From Acanthaster planci (lineage: Eukaryota > Echinodermata > Asteroidea > Valvatida > Acanthasteridae), in assembly GCF_001949145.1 (NCBI RefSeq), contig NW_019091454.1:599264-634789 (forward strand): a DNA stretch of 35,526 bases, read 5' to 3'. The notes below the pieces were generated by a model, which searched no databases, was not told where the DNA came from, and saw nothing but the letters and a program-made list of their open reading frames with translations. Shown piece by piece: positions 30,467-35,526 of this stretch (positions are counted from its first letter, which is position 1; every line of letters begins with the position of its first letter). Made by a program: the position numbers and the translations under genes.

Positions 30467-30896
30467 AATTCAAACATTGCCCCCAAACAAAACGAGTAGG
30501 GCAAAAATCAACTCCTGATCTAACCTTCTTGCCCTATCGGAAACCGTACGCGTATTCTAGCAACTATAGTGACAGAAAGCGGTCACGGACTAGTTATTCG
30601 AGAACATCGCAGTGCTCGTCCCGCCCTACAGCAGCTCCAAAAAAAATGGAAAAGCTACAATGTGGGTCGCCACCCTCAGACATGACCGAGAGGCAACCAG
30701 CAGAGCAAACGCGAATCAGGCAAAATCAGCCTTACCGACCCTGCAAGTTGGGGTAAGCATGCTTAATGTGCAGTCATTTGAAGCAGGTCGATTGATGGAG
30801 TTTGCCGCCAACTGGGAAAAACTTACATCGGACAAATGGATCCTCGAAATAGTCAACAGTTACAAAATCGAATTTACAGAAATTCAAGTTCACTGA
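30467..30896 (+). pseudogene. DIRS-like retroelement fragment (gag tail and start of RT region)
   Basis: Two overlapping forward frames. The first reads a serine/arginine/proline-rich stretch (DRKRSRTSYSRTSQCSSRP, KKMEKLQCG) to a stop at 30754-30756. The second continues with VSMLNVQSFEAGRLMEFAANW, KLTSDKWILEIVNSYKIEF, ending at 30894-30896. The G-x-L-x-x-F-x-x-x-W-x-x-x-T-x-D-x-W-x-L-x-x-x-x-x-Y-x-I-x-F pattern is the entry to the reverse transcriptase of DIRS-type elements. RT catalytic part, RNase H and tyrosine recombinase are absent, so this is a short relic. Assignment rests on one motif block. Confidence 0.5.
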
Positions 30897-30977
30897 GAAA
30901 GCCCCGTGCTTTGTGTGGCGGGCGCGCCCCCATTCGGAGGTTATTTTAATAGGGTTCTTTGTTCAGCACTCTGAAGA

Positions 30978-30982
30978 GGCGT
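30978..30982 (+). repeat. Target-site duplication GGCGT (left)
   Basis: GGCGT directly before the left LTR (C/TGTAAG...) equals GGCGT at 34614-34618 directly after the right LTR (...TTCACA). Five bases is the usual size for BEL/Pao integrases. The joined empty site matches 35476-35493. Confidence 0.85.
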
Positions 30983-31335
30983 CGTAAGAAAGTCCCTCAC
31001 TGTCGTCTGACCGCGCAATAGTTGGTGGGGCGCCCTCAGTAGTTTGCTCATTCTCGCACCGTACATTCCCTTCTAAAGTCAGGTTTACCAAGCACATTTC
31101 CAATTAAAATACCTCCAAATTTGCCCTTACCGTGCGTTACTGACAATTGTGAGTACACCCATATGTTCTTTAATGTTTATAGTATAAGATCATATAGTGA
31201 TTCTTGTGTTAGTATGTAAAATAGAGGAGTTTAGCGTACAAACCTTAGCCTTAACCGGGGCCAATTGTTGCAACGTTACATGTACAATTATGTTGTCGTC
31301 TAGTGGGCACATGTATGTGCATTCCAGTTAATTTA
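30983..31335 (+). mobile_element. 5' LTR of BEL/Pao element 2 (3'-truncated)
   Basis: Aligns base for base with the first 342 bases of the 3' LTR at 33971-34312, with about 15 substitutions and a 12-base length difference near 31070 by eye. Its first base is C where the 3' LTR has T (canonical TG). The last 300 bases of the LTR are missing: at 31336 the sequence passes directly into gag-like text, so a deletion removed the LTR end, primer-binding site and gag start. Confidence 0.85.
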
Positions 31336-32373
31336 AGCTGCTGAAGAAGAGGCACTTGCAGCTAGAAGAGGCAAGAAGAGGCACTTGCAGCTAGAAGACG
31401 AGCAGAGAAAATTGAAAGAGAGGCCCAGCACCGGCGAGAACAGCTGAATACACAGCTCTCCAGGAGAAAATGACTAAGAGAGGCCGAGCATGAGCTAGGT
31501 GAGTCAAGTGACACCTTGCCTCAGCCACAGACACTTCAACCAGAGGTTTCCACTGTGTCCCCAGAAGAAAGGGCACAATCCACACCCAACAAGGCCCATG
31601 CCAAGTCACCTGCCATACACAAAGAGCAAATCCAGAAGCTAGTTGATGCAGGCTACGTGAGAGTCCTTAGTGATGCAGAAGCCCAGCAGACTGAGGAGTC
31701 GTGGTACTTTCCACATCACATTGTTGAAACCAGCAGTAACCCACGTTTGGTGTTCAACTGCTCATTCGAACATGATGGACAGGTGCTGAACAACCATCTC
31801 CTACCCGGACCCAAGTATGGAGCATCCCTCCTTGGAGTCCTCCCCAGATTTAAGAAGCACCCCGTGGCAATACCCGGGGATATCCAAGCAATGTTCCACC
31901 AGATACGTCTCCTACCAGCTGACAAGCCCCTCTTGAGATTCATCTGGCAGAACATGGACAGAGCATCTAAGCATGATGTCTATGAGTGGCAGGTTCTTCC
32001 GTTCGGCACAACCTGTAGCCCCTGCTGCGCCTCATTTGCCCTGCAAAGGCATGTACTCGACCACCAGAAGGGCAACAAAGAGGTCGCACGTGCTGTCCAA
32101 CAATCCTTTTACGTAGACAACTGCCTGGACAGTCTGCCTTCAGCCAAAGCAGCTAAAGAACTGGTCATGAAAATACGCACTCTGCTTGCAACAGGTGGCT
32201 TCAACATTCACCAATGGGCAAGCAATATCCCCTCAGTAGTGGCAGATCTGCTAGCTGCTGCCAGATCTGACAGATTTGACCTTTGGCATGTCTTTGGTCA
32301 GAGTGACACACCCAAGGCCACACTTGGACTGCAGTGGCAGTGCGATGCAGATGACCTTGGCTACAAGCACTGA
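31336..32373 (+). pseudogene. pol: BEL/Pao element 2: coiled-coil gag remnant fused to reverse transcriptase
   Basis: 31338-31470 encodes a charged helix (EEALAARR, IEREAQHRREQL) with a 29-base tandem duplication, then TGA at 31471. The same frame continues into the RT without protease: HKEQIQKLVDAGYVRVLSD, WYFPHHIVETSSNPRLVFNC, LNNHLLPGPKYGASLLGVL, IQAMFHQIRLLPADKPLLRF, LPFGTTCSPCCASFALQRHV and the catalytic box YVDNC at 32110-32124, where YVDD is expected. The second catalytic aspartate is thus asparagine in this copy. TGA at 32371 ends the frame. Most of gag and all of the protease are deleted. Confidence 0.8.
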
Positions 32374-33230
32374 CCCATTGCTTACCAAATGGTCAACATC
32401 AGAACTGTCTACAAAATCATGGCCAGCCAATATGATCCGATTGCTTTCCTTGCACCATTCACTGCAAGAGCTAAGGTAATCGTCCAGGATCTGTGGAAGT
32501 CAAAGAGAACCTGGGATGACCCGATAGAGCCTGGAGATATCCTCACCAGATGGCACACATGGGAACAGGAACTGGCTGACCTACCAAAGCTTTGACTGCC
32601 AAGGTGTTACACACCACCTGAAGTTGACACCAAGACGACCAACCGAGAAGTCCACATCTTCAGTGATGCCTCAGAAAGAGTCTATGGCTCGCTCCATACT
32701 AGTTTCATCCTCTCACGTTCCAGGGTAGCTCCCAAGCGGCAACTTTCCATCCCAAGGTCAGAACTTTCTGCTGAACTGGTCAGTGCACAGTTGGCGGATT
32801 TGCTCAGAAAGGAGTTGACCCTTTCCATCCAGAAGATTACCGTGTGGAGTGATTCCACTACAGTACTATGCTGGCTGAAGTCCGACTCCTGCAGATACAA
32901 GGTGTTTGTCGGGACATGAGTAGTAGATACAAGGTGTTTGTCGGGACACGAGTAACAGTCCCTGAGCAATCCAGAGAATTGGCGTTATGCTGAAACAGCC
33001 AACAACCCTGCTGATGACATCACTCGGGGTAAGACCGTGTCTGAACTCTCTAATAAACAAAGATGGAGAAATGGCCCATGCTTTCTGTCCTTACCTCCTC
33101 ATCACTGGCCCGGCAAGCCCCTTGGTCGACGAACCGGAAGACACCGTAGAACTGAAGGGAGCAACATTCTGTGGAGCGATCACCGCAAAAGAGCCCCAGT
33201 TTCCAAACCCGGAACAGTACCGTAGTTAGA
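32374..33230 (+). pseudogene. pol: BEL/Pao element 2: RT connection and RNase H region
   Basis: In the same frame as the RT, KIMASQYDPIAFLAPFTARAK and LWKSKRTWDDPI continue to TGA 32593, then VHIFSDASERVYGSL (first RNase H aspartate), RQLSIPRSELSAELVSAQL (glutamate helix) and VWSDSTTVLCWLKS (second aspartate). A 32-base duplication follows (copies at 32893-32916 and 32925-32948) and then NWRYAETANNPADDITRG, the RNase H end with the NPAD motif. Intermediate stops make this a relic. Confidence 0.75.
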
Positions 33231-33922
33231 ATAGCCTCATCTGGGCTTTCAAGGAGCTTCATGACGCAGCGGCAACTGCTGACATATCTCCTTCAACACT
33301 GGTTGAGAGGGAAGAAGCCATCAAAACCAAACTCTTGCTTCAGGTACAAGTACACTGCTTCCCATAGGAGGTCCATGCTCTGATGCAGAACAAGCAGTTA
33401 CCTTCTGGGAGCAGATTAGCACAGCTCAGCCCCGAGTATGATGAAACCTCTGGACTGATCAGAGTGGGAGGCCAATTGCGACAGGCAGAGGACCTCCCGC
33501 ACGAAGTTAAGCACCCAATCATTCTTGACCCGAAGCATCATATCACCAAGCTTCTTATCCGAGACTATGATCAGCGACTCCTTCATCCTGGAGCTGAACA
33601 TGTTCTTGCCGATCAGTTCTGGGCTCACTTCATCAAATCCTACCTTCCCAGTCTACAGAGTCGGCAAAAGTGGCAGACTGAATCCAGAGACCTGGCCTGT
33701 GGAGACGTCGTCATGGTCGTGGACTCCCAGCTGGTTAGAGCTCAGTGGCCAGTAGAGAAGATATGTGAGACACATCCTGGAACTGATGGACATGTGAGAG
33801 CGGTCAAGGTCCGAGTCCGTGACAAGGTGTACACCAGACCAGTCGCCCGCCTGATCCATCTGCCAGAATGCAAGGACGAGGACAACTGCCCGTCTGAGGA
33901 CCATCCACAGACTGAACACTAA
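33231..33922 (+). pseudogene. pol: BEL/Pao element 2: integrase zinc-binding end fused to DUF5641 (core deleted)
   Basis: 33383-33922 is open for 179 codons. LSPEYDETSGLIRVGGQLRQA, HPIILDPKHHITKLLIRDYD and LLHPGAEHVLADQFW belong to the integrase zinc-binding region (HH and H of the H-x(n)-H pattern). The very next residues, FIKSYLPSLQSRQKW, RDLACGDVVMVVD and WPVEKICETHPGTDGHVRAV, are the C-terminal DUF5641 domain. The entire catalytic core that should lie between (about 200 residues in relatives) is missing without disturbing the frame. Confidence 0.8.
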
Positions 33923-33970
33923 CTTAAGACTTTCTTGGTTTCACATTTAGTACCCAAATGTGGGGGAGGC

Positions 33971-34613
33971 TGTAAGAAAGTCCCCTCACTGTCGACTGAC
34001 CGCGCAATAGTTGGTGGGGCGCCCTCAGTAGGTTGCTCATTCTCGCACCGTACATTCCGTTTTACCAAGCACATTTCCAATCAGAATACCTCCAAATTTG
34101 CCCTTACCGTGCATTACTGACAATTGTGAGTGCAGCCATATGTTCTTTAATGTTTATAGTATAAGATCATATAGTGATTCTTGTGTTAGTATGTAAAATA
34201 GAGGAGTTTAGAGTACAAACCTTAGCCTTAATCGGGGATAATTGTTGCAATGTTACATGTACAATTATGTTGTCGTCTAGTGGGCACATGCACGTGCATT
34301 CCAGTTAATTTATTAGTGTTTAATTCTGTTTATTCCCCAGTCACCACGGTTTCCTGTTCCATATATTTCCAAGACTTCATCACTGGTTTCAGCTCCACCA
34401 TTCCCTTCACAAATCACAGTTTCCCCAAGATTGCTACGGTATCGTGGCCAATTGCAAGTTACTACCCCCTGTTTCTAATTATCTGGGTATAATAAACAGA
34501 CAGTTTCTTCATTAAACCATCCTGCTCATCAGTTTAATCGCTGCCATAGAGTTGTTGTATTTCCCCTTTGAGCCACGCCTCCCTTTCCAAGTGAACCTTG
34601 TCACTTCTTCACA
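33971..34613 (+). mobile_element. 3' LTR of BEL/Pao element 2 (643 bp, complete)
   Basis: Begins TGTAAGAAAG directly after the polyprotein's spacer and ends TTCTTCACA, giving TG...CA ends. The left half matches the 5' LTR; the right half (34313-34613) is unique in the window. A TATA-like TTTATAGTATAAG lies near 34156-34168 and AATAAA at about 34492-34497, in the right order for U3-R-U5. The right boundary is fixed by the target duplication GGCGT at 34614-34618 and by the uninterrupted copy at 35476-35526. Confidence 0.85.
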
Positions 34614-34655
34614 GGCGTGGAGAGTCACGTTTCCACACACGAGGCAGGCAGGCAA
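34614..34655 (+). repeat. Host repeat interrupted by BEL/Pao element 2 (right part)
   Basis: GGCGTGGAGAGTCACG then TTTCCACACACGAGGC and AGGCAGGCAA matches 35483-35524 with few differences. Together with 30971-30982 on the far side of the element it forms one repeat copy split by the insertion. Confidence 0.8.
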
Positions 34656-35475
34656 TTTTTTTTATTCCAATCACACAAGCATAAAGAGAAAGAGGGAAAT
34701 TATAAAAAATAAGCCACTTAATATTCAAAATAAGTACAGTCATGTTACTCAAACATAAATAAATTGGTAAAGAGTACGGCCCCTAAGCAGACTACCATGA
34801 GGGACAGTGATGTCACAACTGGAAAACCTCAGGAGATTCATGGATGAACATGTGTCGTTATATGTGGTGCAGTGATAAGCAGATGACACAAGGACTGGGA
34901 AGCAAGTCTATTGTTTGCCAGGGAATCTAAAATGCACAGTAGTAATACACATTCCTAACTGTGTCATCCACATTCCAGCAAAACATATGTAAATGGACAT
35001 TATTCAAGATGAATATCTATTGATAATACAATGCAGTTTGAGTTGATACACTGTACTTTTCATCTACTTGCAGTAATTTATAAAGAAAATCTGCGAGCAC
35101 ACTCGATCACATGAAACAAAATTTAAGGCCTAAACACAGTACAAATTGTTACTGACTCTACATAAATATACTGTGGCCTAACTATAAACCAAGGCAATTT
35201 AGTTAATGCGCATGTGAGGACATAAATCGTAGCATATGTGCACAATGACAATAAATCTCGATCAATTATCTCGTGTAGGCCTATGTCATGTGTAAACACA
35301 GAGCACAGCGTTCTATGGGCGGCGACATGTTGGAATAAAACTTCGGCCTAATTTTGATCCTTACGAGGCTTTAAAAAGTACATTAACACCTTTACAAGGA
35401 CTACACAAAGATATAGGAAAACTTTGTGAACTCTGGTTGCATCCATATTATGTAAAAATAAAGAAATTCTCATAC
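34656..35475. other. Non-coding spacer between two repeat copies
   Basis: 820 bases of AT-rich sequence with no supported gene. Confidence 0.5.
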
Positions 35476-35526
35476 CTGAAGAGGCGTGGAGAGGTATGTT
35501 TCCACACACGAGGCTGGCAGGCGATA
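35476..35526 (+). repeat. Uninterrupted copy of the host repeat (empty-site paralogue)
   Basis: CTGAAGAGGCGTGGAGAGG, then TTTCCACACACGAGGC and TGGCAGGCGATA. The first 12 bases equal 30971-30982 and the rest equals 34614-34655 apart from a few substitutions. The copy runs off the window end. Confidence 0.85.

Noticed and set aside
34572-34620. CCACGCCT / AGGCGTGG inverted repeat at the 3' LTR end
   Set aside because: One arm is LTR and the other is mostly target duplication and host repeat, so the pairing is accidental.
1-35526. tRNA, rRNA, CRISPR arrays, bacterial operons
   Set aside because: None seen. The only tRNA-like feature is a T-arm without the rest of a cloverleaf, and short repeats are tandem or transposon-derived, not spacer arrays.

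Overview
The window looks like nuclear DNA of an early-branching marine animal, most likely a cnidarian and quite possibly a stony coral. It is AT-rich with long non-coding stretches, spliced exons with GT/AG borders and many dispersed TACATGTA tracts. It also holds decayed transposable elements of many orders: pogo/Tigger-like DNA transposon, Ty3-type and BEL/Pao LTR elements, Penelope-like, DIRS-like, and a fragment resembling virus-derived capsid genes. The taxon is an inference; no rRNA, tRNA gene or universal marker is present. Nothing bacterial (operons, Shine-Dalgarno sites, CRISPR) is seen.

Layout. 1-1208: 3' end of a host-type or domesticated gene: a Q/E/K-rich coiled-coil repeat (broken by a TAG) and, further on, two well-spliced terminal exons. 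1209-6400: mostly non-coding, with a 79-bp hairpin, a complete 868-bp pogo/Tigger-like non-autonomous element (2337-3204, TA duplication) and a one-base assembly gap at 5007. 6480-7400: leader and gag fragment of a Ty3-like retrotransposon, then a tRNA-derived T-arm cut off by a second one-base gap at 7397. 8400-12797: the best host locus, with a possible small membrane-protein exon and then a three-exon gene, all introns phase 0, encoding about 729 residues of unknown function.

12800-23100: intergenic sequence with a minus-strand Ty3-type element (LTR 16438-16933, decayed gag to about 15274), a Penelope-like element (17970-20285) with reverse transcriptase and GIY-YIG endonuclease, an isolated exon-like ORF (20686-20963) and degenerate repeats. 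23440-27691: a nearly full-length but heavily broken BEL/Pao gag-pol. 28594-29604: an oppositely oriented pair resembling genes of virus-derived (Polinton/adintovirus-like) elements in invertebrates. 29579-30466: several tandem repeats. 30466-30896: a DIRS-like fragment.

30983-34613 is a second BEL/Pao element with both LTRs, a 5-bp target duplication (GGCGT) and large internal deletions. Its insertion site is corroborated by an uninterrupted copy of the flanking repeat at the window's right end (35476-35526).

Few intact protein genes are visible. The strongest candidate for something undescribed in the host is the 9096-12797 gene. The most interesting mobile sequence is the capsid-like gene pair at 28594-29604.
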